Shown in pieces: positions 22,101-31,395 of a DNA stretch of 31,415 nt; the first letter of the stretch is position 1, and the number at the start of each line of letters is the position of its first letter. The notes below the pieces were generated by a model. It saw only the letters and a program-made list of their open reading frames with translations. It ran no database searches and was not told the origin of the DNA. Both the position numbers and the translations under genes were made by a program. The stretch covers positions 52,039-83,453 of the forward strand of contig WELA01003517.1 in assembly GCA_009602735.1 (NCBI GenBank). The letters run 5' to 3'. The stretch comes from Mesotaenium endlicherianum. Lineage: Eukaryota > Streptophyta > Zygnematophyceae > Zygnematales > Mesotaeniaceae.

Positions 22101-22782
22101 CGATGTCTTTCTTGATGTCTTTTGGCGTGATCAAGGCCAAAAGAAGCTCGTGTCCCTTCCTCACAAGTCTCTTGAGTTGGAGGGCGGACAATAGTATCTC
22201 GTGTGCCGGCTTCTGGATGTCTTGGGTCTGGATATTCTGGATTGCGCGCAAAATACAGATTCTTGAAGTGATGTCATTCTTGATCTTGATAGTACCGGTC
22301 CTCCAATCAACTTGGGGGTTGTGCTTGGTCAACCAAGGCGTCCCTAGGATGACGTCGTACTTGCCCAATTGCATGGGGGAGAACACTACTCTATCCTTGA
22401 AGGACTTGATAGAGAGTGCCAAGGGGTACGTCTTCTTGGAAGGGGTAGTATAGGAGAATCCATCGGGCATCATAATCTCCTCGTCGTGGTCAAGAGTTCG
22501 CATAGTAATACCGTGCTTGGTGGCAAAATCTGCAGCAATGAAGTTGCCTTGAGCTCCGCTATCCACCAAGATGTGGACCTTCTCTCCTCCAAGGTAACCT
22601 CTCAAACTCATTGGGGCTGGAACGTCGTCTTCAACGGGGGTCTCCACCTCACTTGGCGTGTTGCCTTCTCGTGAAGTGGGTCTTGGGGTGGTAGGCTCCT
22701 GGCCTACCGGCGCTGTCCGTTTTTTGACAACTTTTTGGGGCATGAAAGTGCACGATGGCCCTTTTCCTTGCAATAAAAGCAT
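19117..22782 (-). CDS. pol: Retrotransposon Pol polyprotein (PR-RT-RNase H-INT-chromodomain)
   Basis: 1221 open codons counted from the first ATG in this frame; expression is probably as a Gag-Pol fusion by frameshift, not from this ATG. Aspartic protease with DSGA (74-77). Reverse transcriptase with [31 protein letters not shown] and catalytic FIDD (428-431). RNase H with D579, E620 and D645. Integrase with a zinc-binding HHCC (H762, H769, C799, C802) and the DD35E triad D828, D893, E929. A GPF-type module (YLGPFKI, from 1064). Chromodomain at about 1125-1175 ([24 protein letters not shown]), ending in a basic tail. All catalytic residues I can check are present. The products carry out reverse transcription in particles and nuclear integration; the chromodomain is known in relatives to direct insertion to modified chromatin. 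Confidence 0.97.
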   Translation of the reverse strand: MLLLQGKGPSCTFMPQKVVKKRTAPVGQEPTTPRPTSREGNTPSEVETPVEDDVPAPMSLRGYLGGEKVHILVDSGAQGNFIAADFATKHGITMRTLDHDEEIMMPDGFSYTTPSKKTYPLALSIKSFKDRVVFSPMQLGKYDVILGTPWLTKHNPQVDWRTGTIKIKNDITSRICILRAIQNIQTQDIQKPAHEILLSALQLKRLVRKGHELLLALITPKDIKKDIESQEGSPVPKEIQEVLEDYKEVFSPELPKGLPPKRFVDHKIELEPGSKPISRPTFKMSYTELDEVKKQIKELLEHGFIRPSKSPFGAPVLFVKKKDGTLRMCVDYRALNKITIKNRYPLPRMDELMDRLVGAKYFTKIDLRSGYHQIRIAEPDIEKTAFRTRYGHFEFMVLPFGLTNAPATFMTMMNTIFQPMLDRFVVVFIDDILIYSKTLEEHARHLKEVLEVLKQNKLFAKESKCEFAKQEVEFLGLHVTADGIKMDPKKTTVVEEWPTPTTKKELQSFLGFANWYRKFIQGFSHIAAPLTDLLKKDRLYTWTEKEEEAFQELKRRLTTSPVLTLPSPNPDWPFHVITDASSYAIGAILLQDQGKGLQPIAYESRKLNPAEQNYTTTEREALAIVHALKVWRCYVEGRKVLVTTDHEALKHLQTQPYLSRRQARWSGYLQQYNITIQYQPGKTNPADPLSRLQLNAVMVSLKTDLEARFSAAYERDPYYKNGEAALDPCKKQEGNYWVRQDTGQRCVPNDLDLRLLLLREAHDNPLGGHFGILRTTGVLARTYCWPGMSKQVKEYCRSCDTCQRIKPSSQKAGGLLQPLPIPERQWTDISMDLIVDLPVTPRGHNAILTAVDRLTKMAHFIPTTTKATAPQLARLIFDNIFRLHGLPSRIVSDRDPRFTSHFWKNLFKNLGTSLDMSTAYHPQSDGQTERMNRTLKTSLKAYVSTLEQDWDMYLTPLEFAYNNTTQASTQESPFFLNYGFHPTTPLSFTAGHDEVPAATDFMETLEAALTAAKKALQHAQDAQARVANRSRREITYRVGDNVLLSSKNISLNNRPAGSKFSPKYLGPFKIIQQVNPVAFKLELPQTMHIDPVFHASLFKPYVQPDNKFPGRVTTPPAPTIVDDHLEYEVEDIVAMRNFRRQQQYLIKWKGYPDSENSWVAAHYLDKVQRKLKRFHAANPHLGPAPSLSTRSPKTSGRQPATIKKQQKTPWRQPARTRKRKN
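22690..22725 (-). promoter_or_regulatory. -1 ribosomal frameshift signal at the gag-pol junction
   Basis: The heptamer A AAA AAC (complement of 22719-22725) lies in the gag frame in the exact X XXY YYZ phase, five codons before the gag stop. After a 10-nt spacer comes a perfect hairpin: GGTAGGC, loop CAGGA, GCCTACC (complement of 22690-22708). The gag TAG stop lies inside the stem. Pol is in the -1 frame relative to gag, so a slip here yields a continuous Gag-Pol protein. Confidence 0.82.
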
Positions 22783-23984
22783 AGTCCAGCCGTCATGAGA
22801 GCTTCTTTTTCAGCCGGGGAGAGTCTTGCTTTCACTCCTTGCTGGTTTCTTGCATCATAAGTGTCATTGGAGGGTCTTCCACTCTTCCGGGCAGCCGCGG
22901 GGTCCCTTTTAATAACTCCGATTTCCATGGGTGTGGGTCCAGATTCGGATGTGGAAGGGGCTGCGTACACCCGCGTCGTCGGTACCCGTGAAGATGAAGG
23001 CACGGAGTGCTTGAAATCCAAGGTATCCACCTTTTGGGCCACTTCAATGATCTTTGAGAAGTCCGTCAAGTCGCGTAACTCCACTTCCTTTGCCACCTTG
23101 GGTTTGAGGCCAAAGATGTAGCGGTCAATCTTCTCCTCGAGAGACATGTTGGGGATCTCAAGAGTGAGGGCGTGAAATCTGGATGTATACTCTTGAACGG
23201 ACGTCGTTTGCTTGAGATGGTGGAGCTTTCCTCGGGCAATCTTCTCCGCATTGATGGGCATGAATTGCTTCTTGAGGGCCTCACGAAAATCTGCCCATCT
23301 TGCATATGATGGTGGGGGCTCTTGGCCGAGCATGGGGTGCGCCATAGCTTGATATATAGCCGCTTGATAGTTACGCCACCATGATGTTGCTGCTCCTCTA
23401 AGTAAGGTAACGGCAAAGGGAACGTAGTCCTCCTCGGGTACTTCAAGGAATGCGAGGTACGTCTCCACTTGGTAGAGCCATAAATTCAGGTTGGCACCTT
23501 TCCCGGGGTTGAAAGTGTCGGGTTTGCCGGGCTTGATGAGTTTCCTTGCTCTCGTTGGCTCTTGTGGAGGCGCTTGAGCCGGGGCTGGATTTTGAGCATT
23601 GCTCGCAATAGGGGCAACCATGGCAGCCATAGCTTCTCTTGACGCTTGCACGGTTGCTTCATAGGTGGCCAAGCCCACTTGGTTGTGGACGGTCATTAGG
23701 AAGGCTGCCCACTCATTTGCGGGAACTCCTTGTGGTGGGGTCAACTTTGCTATAGCGGCTGCCACGGGATTTGACGGTGCTCCTCCTTGTGGTGCTTCTT
23801 GTTGTTGCAGATTTCCTTGAGTAGGCTCTCCCATCGACGCTGGAGGAGGGTGTGCTCCTCCTTGTGGTGCTTCTTGTTGTTGCAGATTTTCTTGAGTGGG
23901 CTCTCCCATCGGCGCTGGAGGAGGGTGTCTTGGAGAGGAAGGGCTTCCTTCGAAAGCTTGCTGTTGGTCTTGAGGATCGGCCAT
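22704..23984 (-). CDS. gag: Retrotransposon Gag (capsid/nucleocapsid) protein
   Basis: 426 residues. Gag forms the cytoplasmic particle that packages the element's RNA. After a Pro/Gln-rich N-terminus with a 25-residue duplication (20-44 and 45-69) comes a typical retrotransposon gag capsid domain ([51 protein letters not shown]). Near the C-terminus a single CCHC zinc knuckle, C402-x2-C405-x4-H410-x4-C415, binds RNA. The ATG follows the primer site by only about 20 nt. The last 79 nt overlap pol in the -1 frame. Confidence 0.96.
   Translation of the reverse strand: MADPQDQQQAFEGSPSSPRHPPPAPMGEPTQENLQQQEAPQGGAHPPPASMGEPTQGNLQQQEAPQGGAPSNPVAAAIAKLTPPQGVPANEWAAFLMTVHNQVGLATYEATVQASREAMAAMVAPIASNAQNPAPAQAPPQEPTRARKLIKPGKPDTFNPGKGANLNLWLYQVETYLAFLEVPEEDYVPFAVTLLRGAATSWWRNYQAAIYQAMAHPMLGQEPPPSYARWADFREALKKQFMPINAEKIARGKLHHLKQTTSVQEYTSRFHALTLEIPNMSLEEKIDRYIFGLKPKVAKEVELRDLTDFSKIIEVAQKVDTLDFKHSVPSSSRVPTTRVYAAPSTSESGPTPMEIGVIKRDPAAARKSGRPSNDTYDARNQQGVKARLSPAEKEALMTAGLCFYCKEKGHRALSCPKKLSKNGQRR
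23778..23927 (-). repeat. 75-bp in-frame tandem duplication within gag
   Basis: Two adjacent 75-bp copies (23778-23852, 23853-23927) differ at only a few bases and keep the frame, so they add a second 25-residue HPPPA...GGA unit to the Gag N-terminus. The near identity points to a recent duplication. Confidence 0.93.
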
Positions 23985-24004
23985 CTTCTTGTGCTACCAA
24001 AGTG

Positions 24005-24020
24005 CCTAGCTCCGATACCA
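24005..24020 (-). promoter_or_regulatory. Primer-binding site (initiator tRNA-Met)
   Basis: On the minus strand TGGTATCGGAGC begins one base after the 5' LTR. It matches the plant-type initiator-Met-tRNA site TGGTATCAGAGC except for one A-to-G change. Confidence 0.88.
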
Positions 24021-24021
24021 C

Positions 24022-24524
24022 TGTAGTGAAACAGATAGATAAAGTACTTAGTAAAACAGAATACTTTATCTATTCAAGACAAGGATCTTTGAACACAAGT
24101 GGTAGCTTCTTGAAAGAGAGATGGCTTCTTGAAAGTTAATATATTTCTGGATTTTGGCAAGTACAAGAGTGATTCTGGAATGTCTTTCTATGTTCTAGCT
24201 CTTGTTTATATACTTGCTACATAAGTAATTTCTAGGAAAGTGTATGTTGATGTGTTGGCACCCAACACATCCCAAAACTTGCCACCTCTTTCTAGAATAA
24301 TGTACACATGTCCTTTTGACCTAAAAATGGCACATTTGACTTTTGCCACATGGAGTTCTTCTAGGTCTTTCCTCTAACTTCGAAAATGCCTTGGAAGGTT
24401 CAAAGGACATGAACCAAGTTACTAGAGTACCTATTCACACTTGACTCCACACAAAACTACTCCAAATATATTCGAAAACATTAAAATATATGCAAACTAA
24501 TATATAATAACTCAAATCACTACA
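24022..24524 (-). repeat. 5' LTR (right copy)
   Basis: 503 bp, same ends as the left copy and five differences from it. It carries the element's presumed promoter, and the same two dyads as the left LTR, including the 10-bp stem at 24249-24271. Confidence 0.97.
24204..24213 (-). promoter_or_regulatory. Candidate TATA box in the 5' LTR
   Basis: On the minus strand GTATATAAAC lies about 311 bp into the LTR, a usual place for the U3 core promoter. Transcription would start some 25-35 nt further on, near 24170-24180. The same string is in the other LTR. Confidence 0.5.
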
Positions 24525-24529
24525 CATTT

Positions 24530-24831
24530 GGTTTTTGCAATCCAATTATGCGTTTTCCCTTCACTTCATATTCTTGTTGTTCATGTATAGCAATACCCTG
24601 TACTTGATTTGTATGATTTGTGTCTCATTTACCATCTTATTGTCTGTGATTATTATGTAACGGATTCTTGCAAATATTACAATTTTTAGTCAGAATGAAT
24701 GTCAAAGTGATTAAATTACAGTACGAGAGCCTAAATAGTGATTTTGCGTATGGAGGAAACATCAAAGACCTTCATAAAATGTTGACACTCGTGAGTTTGA
24801 AGTGGTTTGAAGACTTAAGCCCATGTTATAA
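24530..24831. other. Intergenic spacer between two mobile elements
   Basis: About 300 bp of AT-rich host DNA between the retrotransposon's target duplication and that of the Mutator-like element. No gene seen; a 61-codon forward frame (24668-24853) has no motif and runs into the element. Confidence 0.6.
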
Positions 24832-24840
24832 AAAAAGTAT

Positions 24841-25734
24841 GGGAAAATTATGATTCTGCCCTCCAAAGATCAAAAATGGAGGCGAAGTACCCTGCAACTT
24901 TGAAAGAATATGGAAATGCCCTCACGTTAAGCCTTCCTAGTCACGGTCACTCCACCTGGCGAATATGACGTGGCCGACCTGACACCTCTTTTTTTCCATC
25001 TTCTCCTTGCTGTTTTTGCCCCTTCTCCTTGCTGCTCCTTGCAGCTTTCGAAAGTGCGAGTGAAAGGCCAATTTGCACTTCAAAATTTTCTACTTTGCAC
25101 CCTCTGAGTCTTTTCAAATTTGCATCCTTCGAGTTCACGGTCATGCACCCCCTCACTTACCTTCACATTCGAATGTCAAAAACTGCGTGGTATGTACGTA
25201 GGTTCGATGTTACCGCCAAAATATTGAAAACGAGTTCACTCCAAAAGCCAACGAAGTGCTCGAACTTTCGCCTCTCGCTTGGCAGGAGATCACGACCTGG
25301 CGAATATGATTGATGAGAGGCCCAAGTGTAGGGTTTTGGTTTTATTAGGGTTCCGAACATTCTGGCGTGAAGATCCTGTGGTATATGTGATGTACAAAAC
25401 ACATGACGATGTAGGAAGTATCGCAAATTTGGTGATTCCGGCTGTGAGGAAAGGGTGACCGTAAACTCGAAGGATGCCAAGCTGAAAATTTTGAACTGCA
25501 AATTGGCCTTTCACTCGCACTTTCGGAAGCTGCAAGGAGCAGCACGGGGAAGGGGCATAAAAAGTAGGGAGAAGTTGGGAAAAAAAGAGGTATCAGGTCA
25601 GACACGTCATGTTCGCCAGGTGGAGTGACCGTGACTAGGAAGACTTAACGTGAGGGCATTTTCATATTCTTTCAAAGTTGCAGGGTACTTTGCCTCCATT
25701 TTCGATCTTTGGAGGGTAAAATCATAATTTTCCC
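24841..25734. mobile_element. Mutator-like non-autonomous foldback element (MULE-type MITE)
   Basis: 894 bp with long terminal inverted repeats of about 290-315 bp (left arm to about 25155, right arm from about 25445). Both arms start GGGAAAATTATGATT from the outside and stay alignable inward through CCTCCAAAGATC, CACGTTAAG, GGTCACTCCACCTGGCGAA and GAGTGAAAGGCCAATTTGCA. A 9-bp target duplication AAAAAGTAT flanks it (24832-24840 and 25735-25743). Long arms plus 9-bp duplications are typical of Mutator-like elements. No transposase; the central ~290 bp is non-coding as far as I can see. Confidence 0.85.
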
Positions 25735-25743
25735 AAAAAGTAT

Positions 25744-26565
25744 ATGCAAGACCTCTGCCACCCTCTGCAATTCGTACAATCGTAACTAATTGATTTTTCC
25801 ATGTAGTGATAGTTTTTGGATGTTTTTGACCGGCACGAGGATGCCCCTTAAAACCCTACATTTTGAGTCGGGTGTTGGTTGAAATCCAAATATTCCCTGC
25901 CCGGGTGTTGCCAAAATCCGAGGATTTTGTCGAATCCTGGGGCCTGGCGTTGTGTAAGGCAAGATTGATCAAAACGACAAATGAAAGTCAATCAGGTACG
26001 TCGCAACTGGCCAGTAGTGGTCACATATATCACTGCGGACAAGCATGTGATGATTATGAGACGAATTTACGATGAGTGCGGTGGAGTGCGGGCTACGTTG
26101 GTCCGAACTGGTGCGAACCAGGTGACAGCAGCTCGAGAGGGAGCGCGCCAGCATTCGATGTTCCCTCGTGCTGCTCCTACAAGAGCGTTTGACGAGGAAA
26201 CGCCAGTCCCAGCCAGCCAAGTCAGAACATGATTGTGCCTCGGCGCGTTTCCCCTTTTACGTGCTGCGATGCGCGTTACCATGAACTCTCTGTGCCACTG
26301 TGCTAAGACCTCAGATTGAATTTTCCAAGAATGGCAGAAGGCCCTGATGATGAGTAACCTGGTTGGTGTAAGAATGCTTCTTATTTTACATATGTGCAAT
26401 TAGTGTGACATCATGGTGCCTCTGAGGTGCCGGGGTTGTGACAGGCCCATCAAGCAGTTGAATGACTGCCTGCTCTGTCCTGCCTGCCTGCAACAAGCGG
26501 CAGGCGTGAGGAGGCATGTCACTCAAGGAGTATGGAAGACCAAGTATGGTGTATCCTTTGGCAGG
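25744..26565. other. Upstream region and probable 5' UTR of the PXA-domain gene
   Basis: No independent gene recognised. The final part (26413-26565) is open and in frame with the gene's first exon. It would add 51 residues rich in cysteine (RCRGCDRP, CLLCPACLQ) if an upstream ATG at 26413 is used. Plant relatives start close to the ATG at 26566, so I favour UTR. Confidence 0.5.
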
Positions 26566-29500
26566 ATGACACGAATATCGGAGCTTCTGGACGAAGCAAG
26601 GAGCAGGACCCTGCTTGTCCTCGTGTTTATCGCTGTCGTGGCTTACGCCCTATCTTGTACGTGCTCGCTTGTGAACTTTATCGCACTATTTTCATGAGCC
26701 TCTCATGCTCCTAGGGGTTTCCGTGTTCCTGTATGGGACATGGTAACTTCGTATAAACTTGCGCATGTTGCCTCAAAGTCCTCTGTTGACACCTCAACAC
26801 GTCTGCTACAAAAGCCCTTCCAAAAGGAAAACGGAACGATGCTTGTATTTCAAATTTTCCATTCAGATAATTTGAACGGAGCTGCAACTTCCTGGTCCTC
26901 ATGGACCGCTATAACCTCTACACCATACACATCATAAAAAGAAGGTTCAGAGGGAGGTGAATGGCGCTGGAAATTGTGGCTCTCTATGAGTCGTCGATTA
27001 CGTCATTGGGGTAAATGTGTGGCTTGGACCGCTCACCTCATCGATGATCTGCGGGCCTGCATGTCCCATGCAAGCCCTGCTTGACAGGTCTTCTGATTCT
27101 GATCTGAAGCAGGACCAATCAAATAGTGAGGGCTTGTGCCGCGAACACAAAGACACCAGTCCCTGAAATGGAAAAGCTTTGTACACTGTCCATCCTGCTT
27201 GCAGCGCTGCCCTGGGTGGGCCAACCCCAACAGCACTTCTCTCCCCCTCCTGGTTCTCTTTTAGCCACATTGATTTGGAAGATCGATCCGCGCTTGTCAC
27301 GTCTGCTGCAGTGACGAGCGCGTCAGTGCTGGTCAACGTGCCACTTGCCATCCTCCTGGTGGCCGTGATGCGACGGCTCTCGTTCGAGTTCGAGATCCGG
27401 TGGAAGCATCAGCCGGCAGTGCTTGCCAGGGACCTGCAGCCGGGAATGCGCCAGGTGTCCGCCGAGGAGGCTCTCCTGGGCTCCAATAGGGGCTCGCCAG
27501 GCGGCAGCCAGTGGAGACGAGCCGTCGATTGCCCCCGAGTCGAAGCTGCCCTCAGTGACCTCATCCACTTGCTCCTCAAGTGAGTGGGCAGACTCTCCCA
27601 GCTCTTCCAGCTCTTCCAGCCCATTCAGCCCTTTCAGCTCTCTCTGCCCTTCCAGCTCTCCCAGCTCTTAAAGTCCCCTTCCAGTCCTCTGCCGGTCCTC
27701 GTCCAGTCCTCTCTGGCGGCTGTTCCAGCCCTTTCACTCCATGCAGCCCTTCCGGCCCTTCCAGCCCTTCCAGCCCTTCCAGCAGTGGTGCATTCGCCTC
27801 TTCCAGCTCTCTCAGTCCCTCCAGCTCTTCCAGGATCAAGCGCCTGGCTCCTGGCACGGCTGCGAGTGAAGTTAGATGAGGACAGCCTGTGGCGTGAGTG
27901 CTGGGAATGAAAAGTGGTCATGGAGTGCAGCGGCTGGGTGGGGTGCAAGAGCTGCCCCAGTGGAGCAGGCGTTTTTTTCTTTGCATGCGCTGCGGGGACG
28001 GGTGGGTGGCTGGGTGGGCTGGCAAAAGGGGGCTTGCTTCATCACCCAAGTTTCGGAGATTGCAGCCGCTCCTTTTGAGAAGGAGCGCTGGTGCTGGGAG
28101 GACTGTTGATGATGCAGCCCGCCCGCCCCTCGCAAGGTCGAGGAGAGGGAGGGGGAGGGGGAGGGGGAGGGGGTGCGAAAGCAGCAGCAGGAAGAGAAGA
28201 AGCAGGAGTCGCGCAGCAGCAGAGCGCCACAGAGGCAGGCAGGCAGGCAGGCAGGCAGTCGCTGCCACCTGGCAGGCCAGCCCCAGCTCTCCTCCAATGC
28301 TCCCGGGGGCTCGGACAAAAGCCAACGAGCACATGTACAGCCCCTTTCAGGAGCCCTCGCTGCTTCCCAGACGTTTGTGAGTTTGAATCATCAACTAGAA
28401 TGCAACAACCGCGTGCACAGCTTGAGAGGTATAGCTGGTGGAGGATGCACCCACAGCAGGCGCAGCGCTACAAGACGGAGGGTGGGGCAAATCAGGAGAG
28501 AAGGGAAGAGAAAAGGACGGGAGGGAAGAAGAGTAGAGGGCAAGAGAGGAAGGGTGGGGGNGAGGCAATTAGGGTTTTGGCAGAGCTTGTGGAAGAGGGA
28601 GCAGGGGGAGGGCTGGCACTCGCTGGCCTCCCGGCTGGCGGTTGAGCTGGCATGCTGGAAGAGGCGGCTGTCTGCTGGCATCGTGCCCCGCTCTTCCCTC
28701 TGCTGATCTTACCCTTCCATGGCTGCAGCCTCTCTGTTCATGGCTGCAGCTGCTGTGCTGACCACCGAGGTGTCCTCAGTTGCTGGGCGCGGCTGGGGCT
28801 GTGAGAGCAGGGCCACCTGGTGGTAGAAGGGGTGCAGCGCGAGGTGGGACTGCAGGGTTTGCTGTGTCAGCAGTGCAGTGAGGCTGCCAGCTGGGCCGGG
28901 CATGGGTGGGTCCTTCTGGGGGGCTAGCATCCCGTTTCTCTCGGGTGCAGTTTGCATGATGCAACGGGGGAGAGGTGCGCCTCACGCGATATCTTCCAAT
29001 GCATGCAGGAAAGTCTCTGCTGACAGGCGCTGACTGTGCTTTGGGGTGGGCAAGTGCTCACACATGCTTTTGTCCGTCGTTGCCAATATGCGTGGCGTAT
29101 GGCGCGTGCGTGCGTGCGCGCGTGCGTGGGTGTGCGTGTGCGTGCGTGGTGTGCGGGTGGTGCTGCTGCTGCTGCGGAGGCAGGGAGTTTGTGACGGACA
29201 TGTTCTACGCGTACCTGACGCCGGACAAGGACCTGCCGCTGGAGGTGCGCGCCACGCTGCTGCACGCGGCGGGCGAGGTGGCGGCGCGCGTCAAGCGCGT
29301 CAATCTCGTGGCGCTGCTCACGCGGTCCGTTGCCCTGCTCCTCCCCCCCCTTCTGCCACCTCCTCCTCCCCCTCCTCCTCTTCCTCCTCCTCCTCCTCCA
29401 CTCCCTCCTGCGCCTGCTTCTGCGCCTGCGCCTGCCCTCGCTCTTCTCCCCTTCCCCGTTCCTCCCAGTGCGCAGCATTTCCTATTGCATGACTTTCTTG

Positions 29501-30759
29501 CTCCCGGCGCTGCTCCCGCTGGAGCTAGTGTCTGCACCTGAGCCTCTACTTCCAACACGCATGTCAGTTTATTCGCCTGCCGCAGGCCCCGGGTGAATGG
29601 GCAGAGAGTGCCAGCTGGCTGCAGCAAGCAGGGCTCTGGGCTTTAAGTGGGAGGAATGGATGGGGTGGAGGGGAAAGCAGTACTTTTGAGTGTCATCAGA
29701 GGATGAGTTTTCTGGATGATGTCAACCTTAGACAATATGCTAAGGCGGGGGGTTTACCCGCCCATCAGGCGGTCGCATGCGGCACGAGGAGAAGCACAAG
29801 GTCTCTCTGCGCTCTCGTCTCTCCATCTGCCTGTCTCCTGCCTGCTGTCCCCTGTCTCCTGTCCAGATATCCATTTTCTCTGGAATGGATGCACGCGTGC
29901 GTGAGCCTCGCACGCACGCGCACACGCCCCTCTCTCTCCGCCTCTCCCCCTCCCCTCCCCCACCGCATGACACCTGTGCTGGGTCCTGGCGCCGGTGGTG
30001 GCGGCGGCGCGGCTGCAGGGACGTGCCGGAGCTGGTGGGCAGCCACCTGGAGCTGTACCGGCGCACGCGCGAGCACGCGGGCGGCGACGCCTTGGACTCG
30101 CTGTCGTCGGCGGAGCGCGAGCAGCGACTGCAGCAGGCGCTGAGCGCGGCCGGCGAGATCCACCCCGCGTGCGTCTCCCCCGAGCTCGAGTACATGGTCT
30201 GCGCTCGGTCCCACCTCCTCTGTGCTCTACCTATCATCTATGGACTCAATTGCTCTGGCGGGAAAGAAGTGAGTGACCAGATTGTTACACTATGAGCTTC
30301 AGGTTACCCCACCCCCACTGGCACTCTCCCTGCATCCGATCGTGGAGACGAGACCGGAGGGCTTGGAGCGTCCAAGGAGAACCGGCAAGAAGCAGATGGG
30401 CTCGTGGCGATCTCATGAGGCGGCGGCGGCAGGACGACTGCAGAGTCCAGACGGGTTGAGAGTTGGGGAGGGAGGAGGATAGAGAACGGTGGGCTGAGAT
30501 CGAAGATTGGGGACGGAGGGTTGAGGGTTGAAGTTGAGGTTGGGGGAGGGAGGAAGGAGGATGGGGAGGGGTTGGGAGTGGGGGGGCCACAGGCCTGCTT
30601 TCTTGCTCCACTTCATCTGCAGCCTTGGCCCCCCCTGCTTGGTGTGTGGCTTCCAGCCTAGCCCTCTCTCGTCCCCGCAGGGGCGGGGTGCGGGGTGTGA
30701 GGTTTATAGCTGCGAGGTTACAACGCGCCAGAAGGGCGAGGCACTGATCATTCACCCCC

Positions 30760-30852
<93 letters not shown>

Positions 30853-31395
30853 NCACAAGCAGAGGGCGACAGGGGCAGCTGCGTACTTTTGTGCCGCAGT
30901 GCTGCCACGTATGCCTCCTGCCTCTTTCTGGTGGACAGGCAAGAGTGGATGGGCGGGCCGCTGACAGCTGCTTGACGAGTGCGTCTCGTCTCCTTACTCT
31001 TGATGCACGCCCCCTGCCTCATCCCAATACTTGACCCCGTTTCTCCCCGTTGCCTCCCGCAAAAGGACACCAATTTCCGCTCTGCCCTTCCATTACGCCG
31101 CCAGGCGCGAGGGGAAAGGGTCAGGCCAGGTGTCAGTCTTGTGGAAGCGGCGCTCAGCAGTGGAGAGATGCTGACGGAGAAGGCACGGGGAGGGGGGCCT
31201 GCTGCTGCTGCTGGTGGTGGTACTGGTGGTGGTACTGGTGGTGGTGGCGGCGCAGGTGCTGCGCAAGCTGGCGGGCGGCGTGCTGGCAAAGGCGATGGCG
31301 CCGGCGGACGCGCAGTGCCGCGCGCTGCGCTGCCTGGCGCGCGAGCTGCTCACCTGCTGCGTGCTGCGCCCCATGCTGCTCTTTGCCTGCCCCAG
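26566..31395 (+). CDS. PXA-domain membrane protein, sorting-nexin-like, first five exons (partial)
   Basis: Exons 26566-26656, 27312-27579, 29184-29324, 30019-30196 and 31256-31395 join in phases 1, 2, 2, 0; the last ends in a donor (GTGCGC), so the gene continues beyond the window. The 272 residues seen match the N-terminus of plant PXA/PX-associated proteins (sorting nexin 13/14 type) of the endomembrane system. A short cytosolic helix (ISELLDEARSRT) leads to a membrane hairpin (TLLVLVFIAVVAYALS, then VNVPLAILLVAVMRRL), FEIRWKHQP, and the PXA domain: VEAALSDLIHLLLKEFVTDMFY, TPDKDLPLEVRATL, VKRVNLVALLTRDVPELVGSHLELYRR, EIHPACVSPELEYM, VLRKLAGGVL, RCLARELLTCCVLRPM. Exon order and fit leave little doubt. 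The PX and nexin C-terminal parts, if present, lie outside. The exon-4 donor (ATG/GTCTGC) is weak but required by the alignment. Confidence 0.92.
27590..27835 (+). repeat. Pyrimidine-rich minisatellite, 9-bp unit (TTCCAGCCC/TTCCAGCTC)
   Basis: Roughly 25 imperfect copies of a 9-bp unit in intron 2 of the PXA gene, starting about 10 bp after the donor. They give false Ser/Pro/Leu-rich frames on + and Glu/Gly/Arg-rich frames on the other strand. Confidence 0.88.
28136..28258 (+). repeat. GAGGGG and GGCA simple repeats in intron 2
   Basis: GGGGGA-type units at 28147-28175 and six GGCA (CAGG) tetranucleotides at about 28234-28257. Both are intronic. The G-runs could form quadruplexes. Confidence 0.85.
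29099..29160 (+). repeat. GTGC/GT repeat before exon 3 of the PXA gene
   Basis: Alternating GTGC, GCGC and GTGT units, then a (CTG)4 run leading straight to the acceptor at 29182-29183, with almost no conventional polypyrimidine tract. Confidence 0.85.
29341..29440 (+). repeat. (CTC/CTT)n pyrimidine tract in intron 3
   Basis: About 60 bp of CTCCTC/CTTCCTCC then CTGCGC units, right after the exon-3 donor. On the opposite strand it is a purine tract. Confidence 0.85.
30421..30600 (+). repeat. G-rich GGGTTGAG-type repeat region in intron 4
   Basis: Imperfect units of GAGGGTTGAGGGTTGAAGTTG and GGGGAGGGAGGAAGGAGG, with many G-runs of three or more. It could fold into G-quadruplexes. It is intronic and not coding. 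Confidence 0.65.
30761..30852 (+). repeat. Homopolymer of 92 C, ended by an N
   Basis: Unbroken C from 30761 to 30852, then N at 30853, in intron 4 of the PXA gene. The true length is uncertain. Polyproline or polyglycine frames through it are artefacts. Confidence 0.97.

Larger units (their letters stand above)
17845..24524 (-). mobile_element. Structurally complete Ty3/gypsy chromovirus LTR retrotransposon
   Basis: 6680 bp, transcribed on the minus strand. Two 503-bp LTRs (TGTAGTG...CACTACA), a 5-bp target duplication CATTT (17840-17844 and 24525-24529), an initiator-Met-tRNA primer site, a G-rich polypurine tract, gag, and pol in the order protease, reverse transcriptase, RNase H, integrase, chromodomain. 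Integrase after RNase H defines Ty3/gypsy, and the C-terminal chromodomain defines chromoviruses. Neither ORF is broken. The LTRs differ at five positions (left-LTR coordinates 17934, 17986, 18062, 18278, 18296), about 99% identity, so the insertion is young in evolutionary terms and could still be mobile. Confidence 0.97.

Noticed and set aside
30528..31034. Polyproline/polyglycine frames through the C run
   Set aside because: Homopolymer artefact in an intron.
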